Assembly (NCBI RefSeq): GCF_002205895.1
Contig: NZ_NJDE01000006.1
Span: 1-64,000, forward strand
Direction: 5' to 3'
Origin: Saccharibacillus sp. O23
Lineage (GTDB): Bacteria > Bacillota > Bacilli > Paenibacillales > Paenibacillaceae
DNA length: 64,000 bases
Every line of letters begins with the position of its first letter. The first letter of the stretch is position 1. Made by a program: the position numbers and the translations under genes. Positions 29,241 to 38,061 of the stretch are shown one piece after another. The notes beneath the pieces were generated by a model. The model did no database searches, had not been told where the DNA came from, and worked only from the letters and a program-made list of their open reading frames with translations.

Positions 29241-29344
29241 GTATCTTGACCGCTTAAGAGGTTAGTTTAAGTTCATTAAAAACCCGCTTGAACCGTGCGT
29301 GTTTCCAATGAACTTAAACCTTAAATTCAATGCGGTCAAGGTAC
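29241..29344. repeat. Dispersed palindrome, copy B
   Basis: A 104-nt palindrome. Outer stem GTATCTTGACCGC/GCGGTCAAGGTAC (one wobble), internal loops of about 11 nt, inner stem GTTTAAGTTCATT (29265-29277)/AATGAACTTAAAC (29307-29319), perfect over 13 bp. The 29-nt loop on the minus strand reads GGAAACACGCACGGTTCAAG and on. It shares the loop with copies A, C and D. Confidence 0.85.
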
Positions 29345-29426
29345 TGATGTCCAGCAATTCGCTTGCCTTATGCTTTTTCGGCGTCGGGATCGTCGGTAAA
29401 CGAGATTCTCATAACGCCAATCTTCG

Positions 29427-30173
29427 TTACTGCGCGGTCAAGATCTGAGGACCTTCCGCGGTGATCGCGATCGTGTGCTCGTACTGGGCGGACAGCTTGC
29501 CGTCCAGCGTCCGGGCGGTCCAGCCGTCGGAATCGATGACCAGCTCGTAGGTGCCTTCGGTGATCATCGGTTCGATGGTGAATACCATGCCTTCTTTGAG
29601 CAGCACGCCTTTGCCGGGTTTGCCGACATGCATATAAGTGGGCGCTTCGTGCAGATCGCGTCCGATGCCGTGAGCGAGCAGGTCGCGCACGACGCCGAAC
29701 CCTTGCCGCTCCGCGTGCTGCTGGATCGCGTTGGTCACGTCGCCCAGCCGATTGCCGGGCCGCGCCTGTTCGATGCCGAGATCGAGACATTCTTTGGTGA
29801 CGCGCATCAGCTTCTCTGCCGTCGGCGAGATCTGTCCGACCGCATAGCTCCAAGCGGAATCGCCGAGCCATCCGTCCAGCTCCGCGACCGTATCGATCGT
29901 GACGATATCGCCTTCTTTCAGCGGCGTATCGCTCGGGAATCCGTGCGCGATCACGTCGTTGGGCGAAGCGCAGGTCGCGTACCGATAACCGCGATACCCT
30001 TTCTGGTAAGGGGTCGCGCCGTATTTCGCCATCAATTCTTCGAAGATGCGATCGATCTCGTTCGTCGTGATGCCCGGCTGGATCAGCGGGGCGATCGTCC
30101 GATGACATTCGGCAACGACCTGGCAGGATTTGCGGATCGCTTCGATTTCCTGTTTGCTTTTGAGAATGATCAT
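29427..30173 (-). CDS. map: Methionine aminopeptidase type I, YflG-like
   Basis: A 248-aa M24 peptidase that removes N-terminal Met from new proteins. The metal ligands are seen: two Asp in TIDTVAELDGWLGDSAWSY, His in LLAHGIGRDLHEAPT, Glu in FTIEPM and Glu in YEHTIAIT; the substrate His is in VIAHGFP. The DGWLGDSAWS form is closer to the B. subtilis YflG paralogue than to the secY-adk-linked MetAP, and the gene is isolated here. The ATG at 30173 follows AAGGAG by 11 nt. Confidence 0.93.
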   Translation of the reverse strand: MIILKSKQEIEAIRKSCQVVAECHRTIAPLIQPGITTNEIDRIFEELMAKYGATPYQKGYRGYRYATCASPNDVIAHGFPSDTPLKEGDIVTIDTVAELDGWLGDSAWSYAVGQISPTAEKLMRVTKECLDLGIEQARPGNRLGDVTNAIQQHAERQGFGVVRDLLAHGIGRDLHEAPTYMHVGKPGKGVLLKEGMVFTIEPMITEGTYELVIDSDGWTARTLDGKLSAQYEHTIAITAEGPQILTAQ

Positions 30174-30355
30174 ATTTATCTGAACTCCTTCATTAAGAGC
30201 TTGCTTATCCTCCAACCATAAGGCATATGGAATAAAGAAGCAAAAATTCGCCCGGCGAATTCTTACGTTCCGGCAGGCGCGGCGTCGAAGATGTCGAAGT
30301 TCTTTGCTATGATAAGGAAGAATAAGTCTCGCAAGCCGGAGGAGGAACTGACGGG

Positions 30356-31687
30356 ATGAACGTGATGAAAGGCCAGAGAACGGACCTCACCAAAGGGCAG
30401 CATTTGAACGAAATCACGCTGGAACTGGGCTGGACGACCGATAACGCGGAGATCGAGATCGACGGCGCGGCGTTTCTGCTGTCGGATCGGGATATCTGCG
30501 AAGAAGACGGAGATTTCGTGTTCTACGGACAGCCGACGCACGCCAGCGGAGCGGTTCGGCACGGCGGCAAAGTCGGCGAGCGCCGCGAAGTGCTGACGTT
30601 CGCTCCTTCGCTCATGCCGGAAACGGTACACAAGATCGCGCTGACGCTGACCATTCATGACGGCGAAGAAAACGGACATTTTTTCCGCGACGTCCATGAC
30701 ATTCATATTCGCTGCCTGAATGCCGAGAACGGCAGAGAGCTGCTGAAGTTCGAATTCGGCGAAGAACTGGAGCGCGAGACGGCGATCGTGACCGCCGAGC
30801 TGTACCGGCACAAGGAAGAGTGGAAATTCGCCGCGGTCGGCAGCGGGTACAATGGCGGGTTGGAGGCGCTCTGCGAGAGCTACGGGCTGGACGTGGCGGA
30901 CGACAGCGAAGACGAGGATATCGAACAGGAAAAAGCCGCTTCCGCGGCCGAAACCGGAACGGATGCGGAGGACGCGACCGCTTCGAACGACGCTCCGCCG
31001 CAATCTTCGCAAACCGCGGCGCCGTCGGAAAAAGCGGGCAGCGAGCCGGATTCGGCCGGAGCGTCCGCGGACGTTCCCGCTCCGCCGGTTCGCCGCGTCG
31101 AACTATCCAAGCCGACCGGTTCGCCCGTCGTGCTGGAGAAGATCCAACTGTCGAAGCCCGGCAGCGTCTCGATCCGCAAATCCGATTCGGCGATGGCGAT
31201 GCTCGTCTGGGAGAATCCGAGCAAAGACCTCGATCTCTACTGCTTCTACGTGACCAAGAGCGGGGAATGCGGCAAAGTGTATTATAAGAATCGGGGTTCC
31301 GGTCAGCGGCCGCCTTATATCGAATTGGATCGAGACAGCCGGGGCGCGGGGCAGGAGACGATCCGTCTCTACCGCACCGACGAGCTGAAATACGTGTTGT
31401 TCTGCGCGTACAGCGCGGTCTCGAACGGCTTCGGCAGCTTCAAAGGGATGAAGGCGCGCGCCGTCGTCGACAACGGAGAAGGCCAACGCGTCGAATCGTG
31501 GCTTCAGAAAAAAAACATGTTCTCGTATTGGGTCGCGATCGCGAAGATCGATTTCACCGGCGAAGACCGCATGGAAGTCAGCCAAGTCGAGACGTATTCC
31601 AAAAGCGGAGTCGAGAACTCGCCGCTGCTCTACGCGGACGGTCGGTTCGAGATGAACGTGGGACCGGTGGAGTTCAAGGGCCGATGA
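30356..31687 (+). CDS. TerD-TerA-like fusion protein
   Basis: A 443-aa protein with an N-terminal TerD domain (about 3-190: KGQRTDLTKGQHLNEITLEL, DVHDIHIRCLNAENG, EWKFAAVGSGYNGGL), an acidic then Ser/Pro/Ala-rich linker (about 195-262), and a second beta-rich domain (about 263-440: KDLDLYCFYVTKSGECGKVY, then LPLLYADGRF-like SPLLYADGRFEMNVG). The second domain resembles the C-terminal half of TerA. Ter proteins bind Ca2+ and act in stress, phage or tellurite phenotypes. No terB, terC or terE gene is in the window. GGAGG lies 10 nt before the ATG. Confidence 0.8.
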   Translation: MNVMKGQRTDLTKGQHLNEITLELGWTTDNAEIEIDGAAFLLSDRDICEEDGDFVFYGQPTHASGAVRHGGKVGERREVLTFAPSLMPETVHKIALTLTIHDGEENGHFFRDVHDIHIRCLNAENGRELLKFEFGEELERETAIVTAELYRHKEEWKFAAVGSGYNGGLEALCESYGLDVADDSEDEDIEQEKAASAAETGTDAEDATASNDAPPQSSQTAAPSEKAGSEPDSAGASADVPAPPVRRVELSKPTGSPVVLEKIQLSKPGSVSIRKSDSAMAMLVWENPSKDLDLYCFYVTKSGECGKVYYKNRGSGQRPPYIELDRDSRGAGQETIRLYRTDELKYVLFCAYSAVSNGFGSFKGMKARAVVDNGEGQRVESWLQKKNMFSYWVAIAKIDFTGEDRMEVSQVETYSKSGVENSPLLYADGRFEMNVGPVEFKGR

Positions 31688-31711
31688 TATTTTGATGCGG
31701 GCAAAATGCAG

Positions 31712-31756
31712 AGCCTTTCTTCCGGCCGTATCGCTTGCGGCGCGAAGAAAGGCTTT
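31712..31756. terminator. Hairpin between the convergent Ter and AraC genes
   Basis: AGCCTTTCTTC/GAAGAAAGGCT, an 11-bp perfect stem with a 21-nt loop. The T-run after it is short (TTTCGG), so it is a probable but not strong two-way terminator. Confidence 0.5.
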
Positions 31757-31773
31757 CGGTCTCGGGAAGCGCG

Positions 31774-32667
31774 TCATACCGAACCGGATTCGCCCGAGCG
31801 TTTGCGAAACTCGCCCGGCGTCTGCCCCTGCTCTTTTTTGAACGATTGAATAAAATGATTGACGTGATTGAAACCGGCTTTGCGCGCGATCTCGGTGACG
31901 GTGTCGTCGGTCTCGAGCAGCAGTTCGGCGCTTTTCTTGATCCGGTATCCGATCAGGTAATCGTAAGGGGTCATGCGGACCGTCTTCTTGAAGCTGCGCG
32001 TGCATTCCGAGACGCTCAGATGGGCGGCGCCGGCGATCTCCTGCAGGGTGACGGGGTCCACGTAATGTCGATGAATAAAGCTCAGCATCAATTGAAGCCG
32101 TTCCTGCTGCCGTTTCTCGCGTCGGGGCATCTCTTCGCGCGGAAACGGGAGATTGGCGATCAGCAGCAGCCATAATCGGACCGTCTGAATCGCGATTTCG
32201 TATTCCCAGCCCCAATCTTTCGCGGCGTCGAACTTCTTTTTCATATCGAGCAGCTGATCCAGCGCAAGGCGCGCCCACGGCTCTTCCCCGGAAATGACGG
32301 CCGCGGAGAAAGAGGAGCGGGTGTACGGAAGCACGTACCGTTCTTCCATCGCGCTGCCCGAGTGAAAAGCCAACAGCTTCTCGGGAAAATTGAAACTGAC
32401 GTATTCGCCGTTCTCCGCCAGCTTCGTCACGATATGCAGCACGGCTTTGTTGATCAGGATCGCTTGTCCGGCATGGAGTTCGTAATCGATCCCGTTGATC
32501 TGGATGACGAGCGAACCCTTCGTCGCCAGCGTGATCTGAAGTTCTTCGTGCCAATGCAGATCGTTGAAGCCTCGACCTTCGGGGGTGCTGGCGTAGCGGG
32601 TATGGGTATACATGATGTACGGAAACGAATCGTCGGGAAAAGCGATCGTTTCGTGCAAAGGTTTCAT
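31774..32667 (-). CDS. AraC family regulator with cupin-type sensor domain
   Basis: A 297-aa protein. The N-terminal half has an AraC-type cupin sensor (HWHEELQITLATKGSLVIQI, HAGQAILINKAVLHIV). The C-terminal half carries two helix-turn-helix motifs (about 195-290: VTLQEIAGAAHLSVSECTRS and VTEIARKAGFNHVNHFIQSF). The start at 32667 follows AGAGGCG; longer in-frame starts lack a site. It is divergent from csaA. Effector unknown. Confidence 0.9.
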   Translation of the reverse strand: MKPLHETIAFPDDSFPYIMYTHTRYASTPEGRGFNDLHWHEELQITLATKGSLVIQINGIDYELHAGQAILINKAVLHIVTKLAENGEYVSFNFPEKLLAFHSGSAMEERYVLPYTRSSFSAAVISGEEPWARLALDQLLDMKKKFDAAKDWGWEYEIAIQTVRLWLLLIANLPFPREEMPRREKRQQERLQLMLSFIHRHYVDPVTLQEIAGAAHLSVSECTRSFKKTVRMTPYDYLIGYRIKKSAELLLETDDTVTEIARKAGFNHVNHFIQSFKKEQGQTPGEFRKRSGESGSV

Positions 32668-32805
32668 GGCGGAGCGCCTCTTTTCTATGACGATATATCG
32701 ATACGAATAAGCCATTTAGTTGCACCTGCGTCTTCGATCCGATGATATTATTATATCGATCGTACAGATGAAAAAGACAGCGTCGAGAAAAGGAGAGGAT
32801 CGGAA

Positions 32806-33138
32806 GTGGCCGTGTTTGACGATTTTCTAAAATTGGATTTGCGGGTGGGCACGATTACGGAAGCGGAGTTTTTCGCCAAAGCCAGAGTGCCGGCTATCAA
32901 GCTGAAGATCGACTTCGGAGAAGAGATCGGCCTGAAAGCTTCCAGCGCGCAGATCACGAAGCGGTACGAAGCGAAAGATTTGATCGGCAAGCAGGTCATC
33001 GCGATCGTCAACTTCCCGCCGCGCCGCATTGCGGGATTCGATTCCGAAGTGTTGGTGCTCGGCGGAGTGCCGGGCGAAGGAGACGTGGTGCTGCTCAAGC
33101 CGGATATCGAGCTGCCGAACGGAACGCCGATCGCTTAA
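32806..33138 (+). CDS. csaA: Export chaperone / tRNA-binding domain protein CsaA
   Basis: A 110-aa protein consisting of one EMAPII-like OB-fold domain. The start [20 protein letters not shown] and the segment KSSAQIT-like ([20 protein letters not shown]) with [18 protein letters not shown] are characteristic of CsaA. It is reported as a chaperone for Sec-dependent export in B. subtilis and can bind tRNA in related proteins. GTG start at 32806 with AGGAG upstream. Confidence 0.92.
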   Translation: MAVFDDFLKLDLRVGTITEAEFFAKARVPAIKLKIDFGEEIGLKASSAQITKRYEAKDLIGKQVIAIVNFPPRRIAGFDSEVLVLGGVPGEGDVVLLKPDIELPNGTPIA

Positions 33139-33204
33139 GCGAAGGTCGTCCGTCCGGCGAAGACGAGAAGCGGATGCGAAGGTTCGCCGCCCGTTCGCGT
33201 CTAG

Positions 33205-33348
33205 TGAGTTGACCGCATAGAATCTAAGGTTTGAGTCCTTCGGAAACACGCACGGTTTAAGCGGGTTTCTCGTCGGAGACTTTGTACACGGGTTAGGTAC
33301 GAAATCTCGGAGGGCGAAACCTAACCTCTTAAGCTGTCAGCGTACTAC
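33205..33348. repeat. Dispersed palindrome, copy C (long, partly degraded)
   Basis: The left part (GTTGACCGCATAGAATCTAA) and the loop (GGAAACACGCACGGTTTAAG) align base for base with the minus strand of copy B. The right end (AACCTCTTAAGCTGTCAG) matches the other end of B. About 45 extra nt containing GGTTAGGT/ACCTAACC are inserted before the right arm, and the inner stem is weak. The right end overlaps the stop codon of the AraC gene at 33345. Confidence 0.7.
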
Positions 33349-34214
33349 GTTCTCGAACCGTGGATGTAAGCTTCGGGCGTGACGCCGACCACCGCTTTGA
33401 AGTCTTTGATAAAATGCGTCTGATCGTGATAACCCAATTCGCTCGACAAATGCTGAAGCTTCGGCCGGATGCCGTCCGCGCCGCCGCGATCCAGCGCTTC
33501 GGCCGCCTGTTGAAGACGATACAGCCGGATGGTCCATTTGGGACTGAGTCCGACCCGGCGGCTGAACAATCGCTGAAGCGTGCGCTTCTCGATATGGAAC
33601 AGCCGGCAGACGTCGTCGACCTTGGTGAGTTCCCGATCTTCCGCGATCCGTTCGGCGATCTGCCGCAGCAGAAGCGATTCTTCGTCCGCCGCGGGCAGAG
33701 CCTGCGCAAGCAGAAGGTCGACCCGCGCGATCAGTTCTTCGTTGTCCGACGTCAGCAGCGCTTGTTCCAGTTCGGAGCTTGAAGCTTCGATGACCGACTC
33801 GACGGGCAGAGGCCGGCCGTTCAGTTCCGACAGCGATTCGCCCAGAAACGGATAGAATCCGCCCGGATGGAACTTGACGCCGAACACTTTGCCCCGGCTC
33901 TGCTGAAGGTAAGCGAAACGCGACGCGGAAGGCGGATAGAAGAACGTCCGGCCCGGTTCGATGACCAGATTGACGCAGGGATTCGGCACGACTTCCTGAA
34001 GATAAGGTTCGGAATCGGTCAGATCCCATTCGACGACCCAATAATGGCGGACGAAATCGGCCAATTCCGGAGCGGGCGCATAACGCAGCAGTCGGAAATG
34101 ACGGCGGCCTTCGTCCGGATTCAGCACGCCGAGCGAAGGTTCGGACGAATCGAAGAAAGGCGAGACGGCTTGGTGCGGCAGGGAAGGCGAAGCGGCGGAA
34201 AGGCGTTCGGGCAT
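33345..34214 (-). CDS. AraC family regulator (DUF6597-type N-terminus)
   Basis: A 289-aa protein. The N-terminal domain contains FVRHYWVVEWDL, PNPCVNLVIEPG and GVKFHPGGFYPF, a pattern seen in AraC proteins with a DUF6597-type sensor. The C-terminal AraC domain (about 190-285) has DVCRLFHIEKRTLQRLFSRR and LSSELGYHDQTHFIKDFKAV. It is divergent from the SRPBCC gene, its likely target. Confidence 0.88.
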   Translation of the reverse strand: MPERLSAASPSLPHQAVSPFFDSSEPSLGVLNPDEGRRHFRLLRYAPAPELADFVRHYWVVEWDLTDSEPYLQEVVPNPCVNLVIEPGRTFFYPPSASRFAYLQQSRGKVFGVKFHPGGFYPFLGESLSELNGRPLPVESVIEASSSELEQALLTSDNEELIARVDLLLAQALPAADEESLLLRQIAERIAEDRELTKVDDVCRLFHIEKRTLQRLFSRRVGLSPKWTIRLYRLQQAAEALDRGGADGIRPKLQHLSSELGYHDQTHFIKDFKAVVGVTPEAYIHGSRT

Positions 34215-34446
34215 GTTCGGAAAGCTCCTCTCGATCGTAACCTTTCGTGTTGACGAGGTACTCGTACGCTGACGGGACGGACATCAAGGAAACGGCGCGG
34301 CTGCGCGGAATATTCGGATTGTCGCGTTTTTACTATACGAATGTGTGTTCTTCTTATAGGATGATTGTAACACGGACGGCAGCCGAGTGCGAGAAGTCGA
34401 TCGCCGCGTTCGCCGCCGTCAATCCCGAATACAGGAGGAACGAATC

Positions 34447-34896
34447 ATGAAGCTGGAGTATACGATTTACGTCGACGCCGAGCCGGAGAAAGTCTGGGAA
34501 GCGCTGGTATCGCCGGAAGGCACGCGAGCTTGCTTTTTCGGGTCGGAGTTGACGACTTCTTTCGAAGAAGGATCGTCGATCGAATATGCGGGAACAGGCA
34601 GCGACGGCGAGAAGATCGTACACGTGTACGGAACGGTCGAAACGTACGAGCCGAACCGGAAGTTGGTCTATATCGAACATCCGGGGCCTACTTATCACCA
34701 GAATCACGCCGAGCTGACGAGCCGGGTCGCGTTCGATCTGTCCGAAGCAGGCACGACGACGAAGCTTACGCTGATCAATGACCAGTGGAGCGACAATCAT
34801 CCTTCGTTCGAGAATTCGAAAAGCGCATGGCCGATGATTCTCAGCTCGATCAAAACGTGGTGCGAGACGGGCAAGACGCTGGATTTCGGTTTTTGA
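34447..34896 (+). CDS. SRPBCC (AHSA1-type) domain protein
   Basis: A 149-aa START-like protein. It begins with the family pattern YTIYVDAEPEKVWEALVSPE and ends with WPMILSSIKTWCETGKTL. Such proteins form a hydrophobic ligand cavity. Function unknown; pairing with the divergent AraC gene suggests a regulated stress or detoxification role. The ATG follows AGGAGG by 8 nt. A weak GC-rich hairpin (34925-34947) with TTTT follows. Confidence 0.88.
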   Translation: MKLEYTIYVDAEPEKVWEALVSPEGTRACFFGSELTTSFEEGSSIEYAGTGSDGEKIVHVYGTVETYEPNRKLVYIEHPGPTYHQNHAELTSRVAFDLSEAGTTTKLTLINDQWSDNHPSFENSKSAWPMILSSIKTWCETGKTLDFGF

Positions 34897-35036
34897 ACGA
34901 ACAACAGCAAAAAAACGTAGCAAGCCTCGGCCTTCGGCCGGGGTTTTCGTCATTGTCGCCGTATCCCCGCCCCGCGTAAACCGTTTTGTATCGCGATCAT
35001 TCAAATTCGTGATTTTTCCCGCGACATCCTAAAGGG

Positions 35037-35042
35037 TATAAT
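35037..35042 (+). promoter_or_regulatory. -10 element of the AbrB-type permease gene
   Basis: A perfect TATAAT lies 33 nt before the ATG. The -35 region at 17 bp (TTTTCC) is poor. Confidence 0.45.
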
Positions 35043-35074
35043 GAAGGGTGGTTAAACGGAAATGAGGGATCATC

Positions 35075-36244
35075 ATGACGACTGCACAATCGGTAAAAAT
35101 CTCGCCGGGGCCGCGAATCTTCGTCGCTCTGCTCTTATCGCTCGCGGGCGCGGGCATTTTCCTGCTGCTCGGCCTGCCTTTGCCTTGGCTGCTGGGGCCG
35201 ATGTCGGCGGCGCTGCTCGGTTCGAACCTGCTGCCCAAGCATTACGCTTGGCCTTCGTCGATCCGCGACGGAGCCTTGATCGTGATCGGTTACACGATCG
35301 GCTTGGCGCTGACCGGCGAAGCGCTGCGGCGTATGGGAACCCAGATTCCTTATATGATTCTGATGACGTTCCTGCTGCTTCTGCTGTGCGCGGGACTGTC
35401 GTTCGTGATCGGCAAGCTGTCCGGCACGGACTTCAAGACGTCGCTGCTCGGCAGCGTGCCGGGCGGACTGTCGCAGATCGTGATCTTGGCGGAAGAAACC
35501 AAAGGCGCCGATCTGACGCTGGTCACGTTCAATCAGGTCATTCGGCTGCTGTTGATCATCGTGGGTGTGCCGCTGATTCTGTACAGCCCGTTATTCGCGC
35601 AGCATGCCGCGGAAGCGGCGCAGACGGTCGCGACCCGGCAGGCTTCGTGGACAGGACTGTTCCCGAATATGCTGCTGTACGGGCCGTTATGCGTCGGACT
35701 TGCGCTGTTGGGCCGCAGGTTTCGTTTTCCGACGGCGTTCTTGTTGTGTCCGGCTTTCGGCACGGCGCTGTTGCAAGCGACCGGATTCCATGCGCCGCAG
35801 CTGCCGCACGGCGCGACGGCCGCGGCGCAGCTCGCGATGGGCACTTACGTCGGCACGCTGCTAAAGCCGGGGCAGATCGAACACAAAGTGCGCACGTTAT
35901 CGCTGTCGCTGCTGAACGGCGTGCTGCTGATCGCGGGATCGATCGGATTGACTCTGCTGTTGACCCGCTTGCAGCCCGTCGCCCCGCCGACGGCGCTGCT
36001 CAGCCTCGCCCCCGGCGGGATGGATCAGATGGGGATCATCGCCCATACGATCGGCGCGGATCTGTCGATCGTATCGGGGTACCAGTTGTTCCGGACGTTC
36101 TTCATCTTCTTCGCGATCCCGCCGCTGATGCGGCTCATCTTCCGCTATACGGACCGCCGGGACGCCAGCAAAGTGAAAGCCTCTTCCGGAGCGGAAGAGG
36201 CGGCGCCGATCCGCGAAGCCGACGGAAGCGCGAGAAGGCGGTAG
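35075..36244 (+). CDS. AbrB family membrane protein (PF05145-type permease)
   Basis: A 389-aa membrane protein with two similar halves, each with a glycine-rich segment: LPLPWLLGPMSAALLGSNLL and GSVPGGLSQIVILAEE in the first, LAPGGMDQMGIIAHTIGADL in the second. These GG(L/M)xx(I/M) motifs mark the family once called ammonia monooxygenase or AbrB duplications. About ten membrane helices. Transport function and substrate unknown. The last 35 residues are charged and their DNA holds a hairpin (36178-36200). Confidence 0.9.
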   Translation: MTTAQSVKISPGPRIFVALLLSLAGAGIFLLLGLPLPWLLGPMSAALLGSNLLPKHYAWPSSIRDGALIVIGYTIGLALTGEALRRMGTQIPYMILMTFLLLLLCAGLSFVIGKLSGTDFKTSLLGSVPGGLSQIVILAEETKGADLTLVTFNQVIRLLLIIVGVPLILYSPLFAQHAAEAAQTVATRQASWTGLFPNMLLYGPLCVGLALLGRRFRFPTAFLLCPAFGTALLQATGFHAPQLPHGATAAAQLAMGTYVGTLLKPGQIEHKVRTLSLSLLNGVLLIAGSIGLTLLLTRLQPVAPPTALLSLAPGGMDQMGIIAHTIGADLSIVSGYQLFRTFFIFFAIPPLMRLIFRYTDRRDASKVKASSGAEEAAPIREADGSARRR

Positions 36245-36269
36245 AGCGGTAAGCCGAATCCGGCACGAA

Positions 36270-37397
36270 TCATCGGGAAAAGCGGCGCGAAGGCGCGGAG
36301 GAAGAAAGATCTTCTCCGCGCTTTTCGTCGTGCGCGGCCCGGCGGCGCGTTCCCGCCCGGTTCATGACGGCGGCCGCGAACGCGGAGAGCGCGACGGAGA
36401 GCAGACAGACGGCGGCGTAATGCACCGGGCTGTTCGCGATCAGCAGCCGTTCGCCGTTGACGGCTTCGGCGGCGCCGCGCACCAGAACGATCGCCAAAGG
36501 ATGCAGGATATAGATCCAAGTTCGCCATGCGCGCAGCCGCTCGGACCCGCGCACGTTCCAAGTCGTCGACCATACGAACAGCAGGAACGCGGCCGGAATC
36601 GAGAACAGGTACATGCTGTCGTGACGGGGCAGGTCGAGACGATGAATCCATAAGCCTTCGGCAATCAGCAGCGCCAGCGCGAGAATCGCCGCCGCTCCGA
36701 GCCGGAAGTTCGCGGAGCGAGGCAGCGGCGATGTCGGCAGCTTCCGCCGGGCGAGCGCCGCTCCGGCCAGAATCGGCAGCGGCGCGAAGAACAATCCGTT
36801 GCGCGTGTAATCCATCCCTTGATACAGCGCGTCGAATACCGGCTTAAGATGAAGGACGTCGACGGCGAATCCATAGTAGCTGTCGCCCAGCAGGCCGAAC
36901 GCGTACAAAGCGATCGCGGCCGCCCAAGCCCAGACGAGCGAAGGCAGGCGCGTCAGACCGTAGATCAGCCAAGTGCCGATCCAGAGCGCGGGGAAAAACC
37001 AGAGATGATAAAAAGTGCCGTCCAGCGCGATATCGCGCGCGGCGGCCAAAAGATCGAAGCCGTTCGCGAAATCGCCTTTGTACATATTAAGCGGCAGATA
37101 GATCAGGATCGACAAGCCGTACAGCAGCGCGATCTTGTTCGTGTAGCGCAAAGCGGCGGAGCGGTTCGCCGAAGCGTCGTCCCCGAATTTGCGGAACAGG
37201 AAGAAGCCGGCCCCGATAAAGAAGATCGGCACGGCGACTCTCGAGATCAGCCCCGCGACCCAAAAGTCGGCCTGCGGGCTGACGCTGGCCAGCGGAGACG
37301 TATGGTTGGCGACGACGAGCAGCGCGGCGGCGAATTTCAGCCAGTCCGTACCGCCGATATTTTGGGAAGAACGGCCCGGCGCAAGATTAGTTCCCAT
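36270..37397 (-). CDS. Membrane acyltransferase (acyltransferase 3), similar to the membrane half of VanT
   Basis: A 375-aa protein with about ten membrane helices. It begins with the acyltransferase-3 pattern TDWLKFAAALLVVANHTSPL and then GLISRVAVPIFFIGAGFFLF. Later features are FYHLWFFPALWIGTWLIYGL and WIYILHPLAIVLVRG. VanT serine/alanine racemases carry such a domain fused before the racemase; here the racemase is a separate gene of the same operon. The start overlaps the stop of the D,D-peptidase gene by 11 nt. Role inferred: supply or export of a D-amino acid, or cell-wall acylation. Confidence 0.82.
   Translation of the reverse strand: MGTNLAPGRSSQNIGGTDWLKFAAALLVVANHTSPLASVSPQADFWVAGLISRVAVPIFFIGAGFFLFRKFGDDASANRSAALRYTNKIALLYGLSILIYLPLNMYKGDFANGFDLLAAARDIALDGTFYHLWFFPALWIGTWLIYGLTRLPSLVWAWAAAIALYAFGLLGDSYYGFAVDVLHLKPVFDALYQGMDYTRNGLFFAPLPILAGAALARRKLPTSPLPRSANFRLGAAAILALALLIAEGLWIHRLDLPRHDSMYLFSIPAAFLLFVWSTTWNVRGSERLRAWRTWIYILHPLAIVLVRGAAEAVNGERLLIANSPVHYAAVCLLSVALSAFAAAVMNRAGTRRRAAHDEKRGEDLSSSAPSRRFSR
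36293..36325 (+). terminator. Terminator of the AbrB-type permease gene
   Basis: GCGCGGAG/CTCCGCGC stem with TTTT on the plus strand. It lies inside the 3' end of the opposing acyltransferase gene. Confidence 0.6.
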
Positions 37398-38061
37398 GCG
37401 ACGCCTCGCCGTATCCCGCGCTTCCCACGTATTCCTCCAGACACAAGTCGCGCTCTTCCATGATCACGGCATGATCCGCGCCGACGTAGCGGAAATGCCA
37501 CGGTTCGCAGGAGATGCCGGTCAGATGCTCTTTGTGCGCTTTGTAACGCTGAACGAAACCGAACTCGGCCGCTTTCGCTTTGAACGCGCCGCAGACGCCT
37601 TCGTCCGGAAATTCCGGCGCGATAAAGTCCAGTCCGCCGGCCGCCGAGCCGACATCCACGGCCAGCCCCGTATGATGCTCGCTGCATCCGGGCAGCGCCA
37701 CGTATTTGGCCGTGTATTCCGGGCCGTTGCTTTGCAGCGAAGACGAATAGATCTCCGTCTGCTCGGCGAGATCGCGGTAGCCGCTGACGACGACGATGTC
37801 GTCTTTGCCGTTTACCGCTTCCAGCAGCGCGTCCAACTGTTCCAGACAGGTCCGGTCGAGACGGATGCCGGCGTCCAGCACCCGGATGCCCGGGCGCGAA
37901 TTCGCCGGAACAAGCCGGCTTTCCGTAACCGCGGCGCTTTCGGATACGGGATGGTCGCGGTTGATCAGAATCGGCGCGTTTTGCGCGTTCGGTTTCGTCC
38001 GTCCCGTCGACGCGTTTACGTCCCGGTTTATCCGCGCAAGACGCGTTGTTTCGATTTCCAT
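37387..38061 (-). CDS. M15 D,D-peptidase, VanXY/VanY-like, without signal peptide
   Basis: A 224-aa zinc peptidase. The ligands and catalytic residues are all present: SEHHTGLAVD (H129, D136; the SxHxxGxAxD motif) and EPWHF (E186, H189; the ExWH motif). There is no signal peptide or membrane helix, so it should be cytoplasmic, as VanXY enzymes of VanC/VanG loci are. It would cleave D-Ala-D-Ala dipeptide or the terminal D-Ala of the pentapeptide. The ATG at 38061 follows AAGGAGG by 7 nt and overlaps the end of the racemase gene by 34 nt. Confidence 0.88.
   Translation of the reverse strand: MEIETTRLARINRDVNASTGRTKPNAQNAPILINRDHPVSESAAVTESRLVPANSRPGIRVLDAGIRLDRTCLEQLDALLEAVNGKDDIVVVSGYRDLAEQTEIYSSSLQSNGPEYTAKYVALPGCSEHHTGLAVDVGSAAGGLDFIAPEFPDEGVCGAFKAKAAEFGFVQRYKAHKEHLTGISCEPWHFRYVGADHAVIMEERDLCLEEYVGSAGYGEASHGN

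Noticed and set aside
29241-29344. Ordinary Rho-independent terminator
   Set aside because: The stems are interrupted and long, the loop is 29 nt and conserved between loci, and no T-run follows; a separate terminator serves the upstream gene.
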